Of a stretch of 64,000 bases of DNA, positions 12,372 to 25,750 are shown one piece after another. The notes beneath the pieces were generated by a model. The model was not told the DNA's origin and did no database searches. It saw nothing but the letters and a program-made list of their open reading frames with translations. The stretch's first letter is position 1, and the number at the start of each line of letters is the position of its first letter. The stretch is taken from assembly GCA_964036295.1 (NCBI GenBank), contig OZ038462.1:40281680-40345679 (forward strand), in the 5' to 3' direction. The DNA comes from Plumapathes pennacea (taxonomy: Eukaryota; Cnidaria; Anthozoa; Antipatharia; Myriopathidae). The position numbers and the translations under genes were made by a program.

Positions 12372-13406
12372 TTTCTTCGGCTCGCCCTGTCGTCCTTCGT
12401 CTTCAACTGACCATCGCCCCCGGCATAATTTACAAATTCCTTGTCGAAACAAATGCTAATTTTACGTTGAAAGATTTGCATCACAAGACGTCAAATCATG
12501 TTTCCTTCTGCATATTAATGACTTCCTTTGGTTTCGCAGCAACCGGTTTGATGCCCAAAAAGTAAAAAAGAAATTCGTCTTAATCACAAGTTTCAAAACT
12601 TTTTTCGTCCTTACTTAGTTCACTTTAATTTTCCACCTGCTTTAGACAAAACGAGATGTGGTATATTTTATTGGTGTAAAGATATAGAGGAAGCTCACAC
12701 TGACACCAAGGTTTATTTAAATTAATATTCTGTAATGAATGTAGGGGTTGCAAAATTATTTTTCCAACACTATTATTAGTCCCAAGAGGAAAAGAATAAT
12801 AAAGACGCAATCCATAGTGGAAGGGCATTAATTCGAGCCGCAATTTTGAAAGTATAGGACAGTTAATTCCAACTATTTACTAACTAATCAATTATGTACC
12901 TAATTTTTGCTTCTGTTCACAGTACGCGCTCTGTTGACAAACGGCAAGAAAAAAGGCTAAATATTATAAAGCCACACAAAAGGACAAATCCCGGTTATTT
13001 TCATGCAAAATTTCTTAACTTTTGTCCTGTTTTCGTTGTAGTTTGTTCTGCCGGCCCGCACCTCAGCAGATATTCTTCTTGTATTGATTCAGCTGACTTA
13101 AAGATACGCTTGATAGATCAGCTGAGAATTAAAGTGAAATTAGCAGACTCCAGAGTTTGAATGCTTTCCCATATCATAGCACATCTTAAATCTTCTATTC
13201 TTACGACAAGGTTTGAAAAAACTCTTCAATAATCATTCGTCACCAGTTGCACCAATGAGCAATTTATACTAAAAACTATCAAAATATATCAGTTCGACTT
13301 TGCTAAGCCGCGCCACGAATCAAAATACAGAAAACTATTTAATAACTCAACTAGAAGCTGTGAAGATCTTAATTTTGTCTTAAATTGGTATTTCTATATT
13401 ACTCAC

Positions 13407-16333
13407 ATTAAAATGAACACTGATATCCAAGGCATAACATATAATCCGCAAAAACCTCGGTTTTGAGTCCTAGGCCCGGCTGCGTAATGCGCCAACACGG
13501 GCCTGGTCGTAAAAGGCGTGTGTTCAGCCAGGCGTAAATGGACAGGCGGTTTGCACTGCTTCGGTCGCAAGCGAACGTCGGGCATAAAGTTAACCCGTTC
13601 ACTCTCAAACTCAAAACTAACATTCTTCCAGCCTTTTAAAAGAAACTGTATAATAGTAAAGTAGTGAGAAATGATATTTAAACTCAAATTTAATGATTTT
13701 CAAAAGAGCAAAATATAAAAACTCTTATATCGTGCCACATTTGCAAGCAAGCTGTTAAACGTCAAGTTCTCCTTACTATATGATGTATCGCTGGTGAAAA
13801 ACAGGGGTTTATAACTGGGTGGGTTTAATTACGTGTACAGAAACCAAGTATTCAGCTTTACTGTTCAGCAGCAAAAGTTACTATAATAAATCGTTTTCTT
13901 AGTCAGTTCAAGTGAGAAATATACGAAGCTTGTTCCGTTCAACTTGACTTACCGTGGCATCGTTTACGAAAAATGGTGAGAAAGGAGAGTTAGGGGTTAG
14001 CAACAAGATTGGCTTAATCACCGAGACTTCACGTTTTCTGGCTTTACTGTCTATGTTACATTAAAACAAAGTGTTCCTACTGAACGTTCGCTTTCGATAG
14101 GAATGTTCTACATTTTTATTAATTTGCTTTTTTATTTACATTTTAAGTCAACAGAATTATAGTTTTCTGCGGAGCCAAACCGCTTAACGAGATAACTAAC
14201 GCGTTATCAGATTATTTCAGAAAAAAGAAGTCGTTCAATCCGCCAAGGCAAACTTGGGCGCCATTAGTAAGGACAAATTCAACCACAACACGGCAGCAAA
14301 AAGAACAAGCGGTGTGTTCGCGTGTGTCTACGTGTGAATGTTTAAGAAATATGTAACGCGTCACCGTGTAATATAGCCTCATCTAAACACGCGGGAAGTT
14401 GGGAGAACACGAGAGTAGCGTAAGGAAACCACGAGGCCGCCGAGTGGTTTCCGGCGCTACTCGAGTGTTCTCCCAACTTCCCAAGTGTTTAGATGAGGCT
14501 ATATTACACGGGAACACGTTATATATTTCTTTTATAAAATAATTAGCCAAGTAAAAAACATCGCGTATCGCGTCAGCGTGTAATATACTCTCATCTAACA
14601 CGGTTATTTAACCAATCAGGGCGCGCGTAGTATAGTAGCATAGTTATTTTATAAATGTATTTCTAAATAAATACACACCTTCGAGGACAGAAAAGCCTAT
14701 GCGCATATGCAATAGAGAAAAGAATCGTCGCATAAGCATAATATCTATGGCCGCAATAATGCATTGAAAACAGAACTGAATATACTGTCTCAGTTATATC
14801 GCTCTCTCACTTTTTATGAAAACAAGAGTTGCCCTCAAGTCGTCGTATCCTTTGGCATTAATTATATAATATTATTATTCCGCTACTTCAATTACCCAAT
14901 AAAAATTGGTTTAAAAGTTAGATTTAAAGAAGCCAATGGCTTTGTACGGGAGTTTGATCCGATTAACTAATTTATACTGACCAGAATCGAATCTATTCCT
15001 GTGATGTACAAATATAGTTTTATAAGACTTCAATAAAAGCTGATTAAACTATTGATTCTCACTGTATCATTCTTATTTTTTTCTCTTGAATGGCTGGGAG
15101 AATTGGCATTATAAGCTCAGGAGCAAAAAGTTTAAGGAAGAAAACTTGGATTTGACTTGTTATAGTCTTTAAAGGAGTTGTGTATAATTCAACAACTCGC
15201 TAGTAGCTAAACTAATGTTGACTATTTAGCTCAACTGTATCTTGCAAAGATGCAAAACAACCAAACGGTTTTAATCATTATATAACTGCGTACTAATATC
15301 TTGGGAGAAACTAACGTTAACTACTTGAAATTCCGTTTTGCAATTTTCCACAAGCTACAACATATTGAGAGCTAAAGTTATTTTACGGATCGAGTATTAA
15401 AATAATAACTACAGACACAGTAATCGTCGTACATATAACACAGCCAAAAATATAAAAACATAAAACATCAAGTCAAATTAATAATATGCTGTACTAGATA
15501 GAAACATGATGGTTTTATCCCGGAAGGGAGCAGGATTATGGTAATTCCGAAAGGAAGCAGGTTTAATTAATTTTTCTATAACTCATTACAGTAAACATCA
15601 AACGTACACGATTGGTCGGGAACAACTCACACAATTGATAGAGGGCTACTAGAAAATGACAAGTTGCTTAGAAAAGTGCAGTGTAACAGCGCCTTGACTC
15701 CTGCTAAAAGCGCTATTAATTGGATATCTAGAGGCTAGTCATAAAAGTGGCAGTCTCCCTCTGCCGCTTCGCCAATGATTCGGAAGTACTCGGAAGTTCA
15801 GCTCAGAAGTACTCGGATACTCAGTCGAAATGTTACGTTACCGTCATCAGAAGGGAAATACGCGACGGTTGAAAAAAAAAAAAAAAAAAAAAAAAAGTTC
15901 AAAACGTGTTTATAACTGCAAGGTGATTTACGATCATAGATCCGATTTGGGATATTTACAGGCATCCACCATTTCGTTTTCGGGGGCAATTCGTCACAGA
16001 TGCATCAAATACGAAAGCGAATCTGTGTGTCATCTGTTTCTTCCACTGTCTTCCCATTTCCGCTTATTTACTACTCTGGTCCTACAGGTTTTATAAATCC
16101 TGTGGGCAGCGAAAGCGAGTCGGAAAGCGACGAGTCTTGCCGTCACGAGCATAATTGTTTGAAAATGTGTACACCACACTACACACTTGCCCTGTATATC
16201 AAAACATACACTTACTTGACGTATGCTGTGATTCCTGTTGAATCCAATACGGTACAGGCTGACAGCGATGTAGAGGAAAGGCCGACAGAACTACCACAAA
16301 CCGCACAAGCGTCAACAATATTGGTGTTGCCAT
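13407..16333 (-). CDS. Tentative secreted-protein gene, first two exons
   Basis: Exon 1 (16333-16216) starts with an ATG in good context (CGAAATGG) and encodes a signal-peptide-like MATPILLTLVRFVVVLSAF, then a short polar run, ending at a strong donor GTAAGTG in phase 1. A compatible phase-1 acceptor at 13632 opens a 74-codon frame (WKNVSFEFESERVNFMPDV..., with RPKQCKPPVHLRL) that reaches a GTGAGT donor at 13407 in phase 2. I could not find a following exon before the astacin gene begins. No family is recognised. The signal-peptide exon is more convincing than the link to the second exon. Confidence 0.3.
14364..14511. repeat. Imperfect fold-back element, about 65-bp arms
   Basis: The left arm begins CCGTGTAATATAGCCTCATC and the right arm ends with its reverse complement GATGAGGCTATATTACACGG. 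The arms differ at several positions and surround a short spacer. A third, partial copy of the terminal motif (GTGTAATATACTCTCATCTA) sits at about 14578. Non-coding, MITE-like. Confidence 0.75.
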
Positions 16334-16936
16334 TTCGATAAGAACGTAAACTAAGCGTTGGGCCCAACTGTTTCCGATTAAGGAAACAAACCGTCTTTCA
16401 AACGTAAACCAAACCGTTGGTTCGCTATCCCCTGACTGTTCGAAGCGGACACACGGTCTTTACATGTCACTGTCTCGCAAAATGATAAGATTGCGCCGCC
16501 GTGAATGTGATGAGCGAGTTCCGTACAACGCTGACCGTATCGCGTTACAAATATCAAGCGCCTGTCAAAATTATACATACCTTCAGTTTCGAGAAAGACT
16601 AGGAGGGAGGGGTGGGGGTAAGGCTCGGATGATTCACTTTCTAAACCGCAGCAATAGTTCAGACGGTTGTCAGATACATTTGTGAGATCGGTTTACTCGA
16701 GCCGCCTAGCGATTTTTTTTCCGTTGTTGATCCGAACTCCACGCTCAAGACATGGATATCGTTCAATTCGGCAGAATATTACCGCACTGATATGTAGTTC
16801 AACAACAACAACAACAACAATACCTATATTTGCACATCGAGTTGGAAGTAATGTTTGGCCACCAGCACACAAATTCTGATCTTTGCAAAGTTTGCTCGAG
16901 TTGGGAGTCCCATTATTCTCTGCGCCTTGCTACTTT

Positions 16937-17812
16937 ACATGGATGATACCTAAATACAGTTTTGACGAAAAGTGTCAACAATACAAACATAATTCAAACT
17001 CTGTAATTTCAACTGATAAAAGAAAGCAACACATTAATGGTTCCACGCGTTGATTTCACTGAAAGGCAGTGATTTGCAATGTCCTTTGGCAAAAAGGATG
17101 ACCGCGCGCGTCCGCTTAGTAGAGGTGACCGCTTAACAGAGGTTAAGTTTACAGTGAGGATTAAGTGAAGCAATTTTCGGGACTTTCACTATATATAGTA
17201 TAGCATACAATTGTCTGAATTATTAGACCAAAAGGTGTTGCATACAGGGAAGTTCCACTTCAGTACTTTTCCGTCGAGCAAGTACTCTTTTCGATGATGT
17301 CTTCTAGTGAAGGGTACAAATTTGCTGCATCATTCCAGTATTGCAAAAACGTTTCTCAGCTGATGGTTTCTTATTGTTATTTATGTGTAATTTAAGTAGA
17401 CGGAACTCGAAAGTTCAGAATCAAGATTAGTTAATAACAATGACCCCATACATGGATGGACGTCGTCACGAAAGCCGATATGCTATCAGTCTATTTGGTT
17501 TTTCCGCTTTTCAAGACCTTCGTATATTTGTAGGGATCGATTTTTGACGTAAAAACACTATCCTACAATGTGTAAAGTCTGGATGTCGCTGCTGAAGTTG
17601 CATGAATTCTAACGTACGTGTCTCTTTCGGTACTCCGGTTGGAGGAAAGTAAAAAAATATATACTAACTTGTTCAAAAGCCCTTTTCACGTGCATATTTC
17701 ATTACGCGCACTAAGTGTTAACCGCTTTGGCAATACACCTTGTTTTAGGAGGTTTTAGCATGGCGTCAACTGAATTGTCGTGTTTTCCCAGAATTTGATG
17801 ACGGACCCATTG
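16937..17812. repeat. Direct duplication, copy A
   Basis: This unit matches 18340-19487 along its length in the same orientation. Shared landmarks include GATGATACC near the start, GACCGCTTAACAGAGGTTAA, the CATACAGGGAAGTTCCACTT stretch and GCATGGCGTCAACTGAAT near the end. Copy A lacks about 90 and 175 bases that are present in copy B. Both copies carry indels that break open frames, so the unit is probably non-coding or a dead element. Confidence 0.8.
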
Positions 17813-17859
17813 TGGAAATCTATAAAACAGTGTTTCTCCAGCCAACATTCGTTATATAA

Positions 17860-18028
17860 ACAATAAACTACTTTTGGCGAGGAAATACGCACGGATAATT
17901 GTACGAGGATTTTATCTGTTCCGAGAAGCGAACAGTTCGCTCTCGGGGAACTGTGAGCTTCGAGGAACCGATCATTGTGTCCAGGACAATCATCCGTGCA
18001 TATTTCCTCGCCAAAAGCAGTTTATTGT
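17860..18028. repeat. Fold-back MITE, family with further copies at 35.6 and 50.8 kb
   Basis: The left end ACAATAAACTACTTTTGGCG is mirrored by CGCCAAAAGCAGTTTATTGT, and the arms continue into GAGGAAATA.GCACGGAT. Related half-copies occur at about 35650-35760 and 50735-50890, the latter keeping the inner AACTGTGAGCTTCGAGGAAC motif. Non-coding. Confidence 0.7.
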
Positions 18029-18339
18029 CTTTATTATCCTTCAACTATTTCCTTTCGCAGTGCTGAAAGCTTAGTGGCAGCAGATCACGACACAAGGCCA
18101 AAAGAAAGTTCGATGACTCAAGCGTGAGACGCATGGTTTAATGCGGAGGGTCTTATTAATGCTGACAGAATATGTCACCAGTCAATTAGCAGACATCAGA
18201 TCAAGAAATTGTTTTTTTTTGCTTATAACTTGCCTTTAGAAAGAGATTTTTTTTCTGGAATTTTCTGCAAAGGCACGCTTTTGAAGTGAATTACAAGATT
18301 AGAAAACAACCTTAATTTTGCTGACCCACTGCAAAGTTG

Positions 18340-19487
18340 ACAGGGATGATACCTTAATACAGATTTGGCGAAAAGTATCAACAATACAAACATAATTCAA
18401 ATCTGTAATTTCAACTGATAAAAGAAAGCAACACAATGGTTCCACGCGTTAATTTCACTGAAAGGCAGTGATTTGCAATGTCCTCTGCAAAAAAAAAAAA
18501 AAAAAAAATTCAAATCTTGTGAATTTGGCACGGTGACCATTTAATACAGGTCAAAAACAATAAAAACAGTCCACTGGTACTTGCAAAAGGACTGGACCGC
18601 GTCCGCTTAGTAGAGGTGACCGCTTAACAGAGGTTAAGTTTACAGTGAGGATAAATGAAGCAATTTTCGGGACTTTCACTATATATATACTGACTGCTTA
18701 TAACAGGGCCGCTTAATATAGGTTTGACTGTTAGCAGTATATCCAAGCAAAACAAACACAGTCAAGCAAATTAATAAATTAACAAGCATACAAAGGAAAC
18801 AAAGTGTCAAACAACAAGAAATAACAGGGGCTCTTCTCTGTGCACTAATAACAGTTATAGCAAGTATAGTATAGTATACAATTGTCTGAATTATTAGACC
18901 AAAAGGTGTTGCATACAGGGAAGTTCCACTTCAGTACTTTTCCGTCGAGCAAGTACTCTTTTCAATGATGTCTTCTAGTGAAGGGTACAAATTTGCTGCA
19001 TCATTTCAGTATTGCAAAAAAGTTTCTCAGCTGGTGGTTTCTTATTGTCATTTATATGTAATTTAAAAGACTGAACTCGAAAGTTCAGAATCGAGATTAG
19101 TTAATAACAATGACCCCATACATGGATGGACGTCGTCACGAAAGCCGATATGCTATCAGTCTATTTGGTTTTTCCGCTTTTCAAGACCTTCGTATATTTG
19201 TAAGATCGATTCATGACGTAAAACTACTATCCTGCAATGTGTAAAGTCTGGATGTCGCTGCTGAATTTGCATGAATTCTGTAACGTACGTGTCTCTTTGC
19301 GTACTCCGGTTGGAGGAATGTAAAAAATATATTTTTATACTAACTTGTTCAAAAGCTCTTTTCATGTGGATTTCAGTACGCGCAATTGTGTTAACCGCTT
19401 TGACAATACATCTTGTTTCAGGATGTTTTAGCATGGCGTCAACTGAATCGTCGCGCTTTTCCCAGAATTTGATGACGGACTTCTATT
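18340..19487. repeat. Direct duplication, copy B
   Basis: This is the longer partner of 16937-17812. The extra segments include an A-rich run near 18487 and a stretch around 18690-18860 containing GGCCGCTTAATATAGGTTTG, which resembles a transposon end. It closes with a short frame MASTESSRFSQNLMTDFY on the plus strand that is frameshifted in copy A. Confidence 0.8.
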
Positions 19488-20153
19488 GAAATGTCTCTGA
19501 AAAAAAACATCAGCCTATACAACCCGCGCTACAAAAACAATATCACACAGTACGCTTAGTCCTGTTTTTCATTGCTTAGTCATCATTGACATCACAGTTA
19601 CTTCATTTAGAATTTGATATTTCAAACTTATGGCAGCATTTCCTATATCGAACAGCGCAAAAGAATATATAAATGCTCCTCACCATGCACAGATTCACTG
19701 CAGACCTTCGAGTCTAGCCTTGTTTGCTTGGAGTTCGCACTGAGCGGTGTATAGAACCTGAAACGTTCCTTGGTCGTAAGAGCACAACGTGTCTTCAACT
19801 AAAACATCAGTACTACAGACGTAGCAGACCTGTGAGAGACACCAGAGCCTATTTTCTCTCAGAAGATTTTGAGTCACAGACAACACGAGGATAATGAGGT
19901 AAACAGTTTGAAGCAACTGAACTACGCTTCTTTTTCAAACTTTTCTTAATTGTTTTTGTGCATTCTGGCTAGGTCTTATTGTTGTTCAGGCTTGACCTCG
20001 TCACTATGCTTTTCATTATTGCAAGACGCCTCTGCTGGATTTTTTTTTTTTTCGAATCGTACCTAATGGTACGACTCGCGTGCGTTTAGATTGTGTAGAA
20101 ATCGAAGTAGGTTTAGAATTAGAGCTAGACAGCAATCTTCTCCAAAGTCTCGA

Positions 20154-23100
20154 ATGCAAAGCAGACATGTTAAGTTAGGGTCCCACACAATTTGCCGTTA
20201 TTTTCTTGAGGATGGCTTCTTGCGTTCAAGTGCTTTCTCATCACGTTTTCTTTTATGTAGCCTCAGGTTGTTCCAAGTGCTGGTGTGCGCATCCACCATT
20301 GCTCTCTTCGGCTACACGAGTCCGTCTGCTGCTCAGCAGGTGTGTAATGGGAGGGCAGAGCCAAACTGTGACCCCAGAAGGCGTTTCCGAAGTTTGAATG
20401 GCCAGTGTAACAATCTTCAGCGCCCACTTTTGGGAGCAGCATTCACTGCCTTCCGACGACTCCTACCCCCTGACTACGCTGATGGAATGTCCGAGCCACG
20501 CCAATCCAGACGCATTCCGGGACAATCTTTGCCCCTACCAAACGCCAGAAATGTATCTCTTGCTGTATTCAGAGACTACGCAATACGATCCACAACGCTT
20601 ACTCACATGGCTATGGTGTTTGGTCAGTTCTTGGCTCATGATATTACTCTTGGAGAGCAACCAGAGGACTTCACATGTGACAGTTCATGTCAGCCCGTCA
20701 ATGAATGCTTTGGGATCCCCGCCAACAAGACTGGTGACCCAGCCTTTCCTGGCGCGGACGGTGTCAATTGTATCATACTAAGACGCAACAAGCCTTGCAC
20801 AGAAGACGGACCAAGGCAGCAGGTGAACCTTCTGACTTCGTACATCGATGCGTCGCACATTTATGGCAACAATAGAGAGGAGACAAACGATGTCCGAGAT
20901 CTATCGCCCAATGTTGGACTTCTGAAGACCATGAGTCAAAACGTCCCTGATCTGGAAAATCTCCTGCCCAAAGCCGATCCACACACGCCGTGCCGTACGT
21001 CTGACCCGGTAAACAGGCCCTGTTTTTTGACCGGAGATTTCCGACGAAATAATGAAAATCAAGGTGAGAATACATATGCAGACGACTGCTTGTTTGCAAA
21101 AAAATGTACTCCATTAATTAATTCATTAAGTTTTTCAAGTGCAGGATTTTTGTTGCTCCTATTGTTTACGTTACTTTCAATTCACTTTCATGACCCAAAG
21201 AGGCAGGCAGGCCACTGGTCATGCCTCTGTAAATGAAAATATTTTGTTGGACCAATGCAGTTAAGCCACGAACGAAATAAAGAAAAAAGAAAAAAGAAAA
21301 AAGTCAAGTTCATATCATATCTAAAATGCTTCATTTTTCGCACGACTGTCGAGCAATTGCTCAGATCACTAAATCTGATAATGTAACAAATATATTTCAG
21401 CCTTGAACGTCATGCACACTATATGGGTTCGAGAACACAATAGGATCGCCACAGAACTCCGCCGGTTAAATCAAGACTGGACCGGAAACAGAATTTTTCA
21501 GGAAACAAGGAAAATCGTTGGCGCCATGATGCAACACATTACCTATAACGAGTTCCTCCCCGCCGTCCTGGGTGAATTAAACGTAAGCTGTGTAAACCCT
21601 TGCTATTTGTACTTAGTCATGCTTTCCGTTGTTGTTTTTCTAGCCTTGCGCTCTGTTCACTGTTCACAGTTACATACTTTTAAATCTGGATATTTTTTCT
21701 GGTTGTTCTAGTAATTGCTGTTCAAGAGAAGCTTTTTGGCTTTAGCCTTTGGCCTTTTTATGCAACTCCAGTTTTAGCAGTTTTGCTTACATTTACTCCA
21801 AAAGTTGCAATATGTAGCTCATCTACAAAAACCTCCTAGATCAGCTGCATTTTGCAGCTAATGGATTAAATGTAATGTCCTAAATATTGTTTGAATAAAA
21901 TAATGTCGCTCATCAAGGGAGTTTACATAAATTAATACAAAATAATATGTTCTGAGGAGCAAAACAAAACAAGCAGAACAAACAAGACAAATTTGCGATA
22001 ACTCAGACTACAGCTAATAATACAATACGTTCAACACAAAAAGCAGGCAAGCAGAACAAGTAAAGACACTTATACAATGTAAGGAGACAGCAGCTAATAA
22101 CACAGAATGCTCAGCACCCCAGTAGAAGAATGGAAAAGAAAAATACAATTTATGATGCCTAGCAAAAATGCTTGGTTTGCATTAATATGAAATATTGAAT
22201 AAAAAATGTACGCATTTGATTCTTAATCTGCCATGATTTTTAACAATCTGTTTCCTTTTGACAGGTAAACAGATTTAATCTGAGACTTCTGTCTAGAGGA
22301 CGGTTTACAGGATACGATCCTAGAGTTGATCCCTCCATTCCCAACAGCATGGCAACCGCAGCGCTGCGGTTCGGTCACAGCACCATCAGGAACAGAATGT
22401 CAAGGTTTGATATGGATCATGAACGTTTCTCTCCTATTCCTGTCAGGGAATTCCTCAACCCAGAGTTCCTGTACGAGATAGAAAACGGTGGAGTGGACTC
22501 CATATTGAGAGGACTCGCGAAAGATAAAGCTAACAGAGTTGACGGGTAAGGCAGCCATCATTGTGATTAATGAACAGATCCGTCACTTTTACTTTTTTTA
22601 GTGGCATAGCTGACGAAATTTAAGTTTTAGTTTAATGAATGAGTTTGTCACACATTTATCCCGCATGTGACGGGAGGACAGAAACAGAACTCTCGTCCCA
22701 ATTGACACCTAGGTCAGATCACAGTACCGGGGAAATTGCCCTGCTCTTTACGAGATGCGTGTTAGGCTTTTTGAGTCCCTCATATTGGGCTAGAGAAGGT
22801 TGAGAGACTAGGCCAATGATTAACGTCCCCACCTAAGGACGGTGGTAGTTCAGACAGGAAAGAAATCCTATACTTATAAACTTTACGCATCTTTCATCCA
22901 TGTATTCCCTGTATAATTATAGTTACATAAAAAGCAAATGGCAGAAACTCCAATTTTAATGGATTCTTATTTTTACCATGAATAGTGTGCAAACAGTATA
23001 ATTTGAAAATTTTATGACGTTAAAATCGTAACTCCCACATGCCAAGCAGTTCGCTTTGCATGCAAAATTTTCTTTCGCATTTCATATCATCTTACTTGCA

Positions 23101-24197
23101 CATTACGCCATTACTTTTTGGTTCTCAGTGCTGACGAAGTGATACATTATTGGCATGTTATTGTCGTTGCATTATCTGTTTGTCCTTGCCTCTGTTTCGG
23201 ATTCTATTTCACTAACTCCATCTCTTCTTTTTTTCTTTCTCTATCATTTCTCACAGGTTCTTCGCCAGTGCCATACTTCAATTTCACCTTGGAGAAGGAG
23301 GACAGAACGGTCCGTCAAGAGGTGATCTTGTTGCCATCAACATGCAGCGTGGACGCGACCATGGCCTGCCGGGATACAACGAGTTTAGGATTCGAGCCGG
23401 TCGAGGTTCCTTCAGCTTCCGGTACGATGACCTCATTCCTCATTCAGCACTACAAAATCTTAAATATGCTTACGGGGGTTGTGTTGAAGACATCGACCTC
23501 TTCACTGGGGGGATACTTGAGAGACCAGATCTTGGAAGCAGAGTGGGACCGACTTTTGCACATATCTTGGGTGTAGCGTTCAAGGACTTGCGGCGTGGAG
23601 ATCGCTTCTGGTACGAGACAGATCAATCACCAGTTGCCTTCACAGACGGTCAGCTGAGGCAGCTGAGAAAAGCCAGCCTTGCTCGCATCATCTGTGATAA
23701 CAGCGATGCTATACATCAAATTCAGCCACAAGTTCTCCGACAGAGAGCTACTTCCGGTACTAATGGAAACACTCGATGTGCTGATCTTCCGTTTGTGGGT
23801 CTGCAGGAGTGGCAGGTTTGTAAAACGATAACTTTATTGCCCGGGCTTTATTGCCATTTATAGGTCACTCTCTGGCATCGGGTACACTGTTCGAATCTGC
23901 GCAGACTGAGATAATTATTAACTTATTGCTTTGTTCTGTAAACTGTTTTTCTTATTTTATATTTTTTTCTTTTTTTCTACTCACGGTACATCCAAGTGAT
24001 CATGACGCCACAAACAAATTTGAATAACCCCTGTCCTCTTAATATTGAGCTTCTGTTAATGTCGGTTTTTGTTTACTTCCTTTGCTGTTCAACTACTATT
24101 GCTGCTAATAACTAGTCAGTTTTGACGGGCACAAGTGAGCGAGGTTTTAGTCTGAAACTAAATTGTCTTTTCCTTTCATTTCATTTTGCAGGCTTGA
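20154..24197 (+). CDS. Animal heme peroxidase 1 (peroxidasin/MPO superfamily), secreted
   Basis: Coding exons are (20154 or acceptor at 20267)-21063, 21401-21582, 22265-22545, 23257-23815 and 24192-24197, with matching phases 1, 0, 2, 0; the last exon adds one residue and the stop. The mature part starts after SPSAAQQ. Key features: distal [10 protein letters not shown] (Gln and His kept, Ala where Asp forms a heme ester), calcium loop [20 protein letters not shown] with the catalytic Arg and Glu, VREHNRIA, proximal-His FGHSTI, and [14 protein letters not shown]. It should oxidise substrates with hydrogen peroxide outside the cell. The start is uncertain: the ATG that starts the paralogue at 42263 is GTG here, so translation must begin upstream, at 20154 or in an unseen spliced exon. 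A poly(A) signal lies at 24291. Confidence 0.9.
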
Positions 24198-24290
24198 CTG
24201 CGTTAGACACCCAGATCAAGATTTAGGAATACTTCACGGATTCGACAACGAGATAATGTGTGTCATTTGCATACATTTTGCTTTAATTTC

Positions 24291-24296
24291 AATAAA
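24291..24296 (+). terminator. Poly(A) signal AATAAA of peroxidase 1
   Basis: AATAAA lies about 95 bases after the peroxidase 1 stop codon, in the right orientation and at a usual distance for 3'-end formation. Confidence 0.6.
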
Positions 24297-25750
24297 CGCT
24301 TGCACATAATGTTTGAATAGTGTATTTCTTTATTGAGCGATTCCAATGTCTACGGTATAGGAGGATCCTTATTTACATGTTTCCTCATTAGCATAAAATA
24401 ATATAATTTAACTATCTAAAACCAGACTCCATAAATCGAAAGAAAATGTCACATTTAATAATCACCAAAAACTTGAAAGTTATACGTTGAATATTTTACA
24501 ACCGACAGTTTGAGAACTAAAATGATTACAAAGAATAATGGCCACATATATTTTAATTAATATAGGTAATTGCATGATTTCGAGTGCAACTTGGAACTAG
24601 ACTGGCCTTGCCAGTGAGCTCGCGGCGTGAGTTGGGTCGAGACCAGAATATAAAATGGAAAGTAGGGGACAAGAGCGGAACTCCCAAGAGAGACTTCCAG
24701 CTTCTCACCATAAAAATATCACACAGTATAGAGAACTTGTCTTTTGACACCTTGCTCTTTTGACACCTTGATTAAACTAAAAAATTATTATTACAAAACT
24801 CATACACTTGCTTCTTAAAGGAGAGCGACCCTGAATTTTGAGAATGCGTTACATATCTTTTTATGCACAATCGATTTTTGACAGTTTGACCTCGACTCTT
24901 ATTTCTAATCAGAGGCCACGATTAATCTAGCCTTCGCTTCACTACTTATGTGTTTTCTTTTAACTCATTACGTTTCTTCTGTCAGGCTTTCGAGTATTCG
25001 TGCCCTGTAACAAATATAAAATTGAAAGCGAGGAATGTAACACGAGAGATGCTTACAATATTATTGCGGTTTTGTTCACAGTGTGTTCAATCCAATTGTG
25101 ACTGCAAACTCAATGCTCAGAACTATTTCGGTGTATTTTTCATTTCTGGTATTCAATGACCGTTGTGAAACAAAGGCTACATGATCGAATGAAAGAAACA
25201 CTTCAACAGGCAATGTACGATACGCAGAAGAATTTTATGAGGCAAGAGATGTCGTGTAGTATAAAGCATAAAGCGCCATTGTTTTACGGCTGAAGCTCAC
25301 CGTAGCTTTGGTTTCTGTTTTCGCCCTGTTATCTTCCCAAAAGTATTTCGTGTCTCCACAGAAAGTTTCGTCGGGACTAAATATCGGCGACAGATATATT
25401 TGCAATCCCCCAGCGGTGCCAATCAAACATTTGTTTACGGCTATTCTCAAAAAGCTTCCGCAGTGAACGCGAGCCAAAATAAAAGCTCTAAAATCCAGTT
25501 TATCCGTGCATATTCCACAGAGCCAAATGGTGTTGAGTTTGAATGGGATGCAGTTAACTTTTACACACAAGTAACGAGCAATTCACTGGCCACATCTCGA
25601 GTTGTTTAGCGAAGTCAATTACGTCATCGCTTAGCACGTGATAATATGAACCAATCACCGTGTGCTGATTCTCGACCCAGAAAAAAATGAAAAAAAAGAT
25701 ATTGCATTTTAAAGCTCGCTTGGGCGCCAGGCCCCCGCGAGCAATAAATT

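Larger units (their letters stand above)
16334..20153. other. Intergenic, dominated by a direct duplication
   Basis: Two diverged copies of one unit, 16937-17812 and 18340-19487, occupy most of this span, with a fold-back element between them. A minus-strand frame at 19916-19695 (Cys-rich, hydrophobic start, but TTG as first codon) is the only other protein-like stretch and is not convincing as a gene. Confidence 0.5.

Noticed and set aside
19695..19916. Minus-strand Cys-rich frame with hydrophobic start
   Set aside because: The first codon is TTG with no in-frame ATG, the region upstream is purine-rich and a poor acceptor, and the Cys spacing fits no family clearly.
20398..20781. 127-codon plus-strand frame inside peroxidase 1, and a similar one at 42471-42770
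   Set aside because: Both are frame shadows of the conserved peroxidase exon, which is why they resemble each other.
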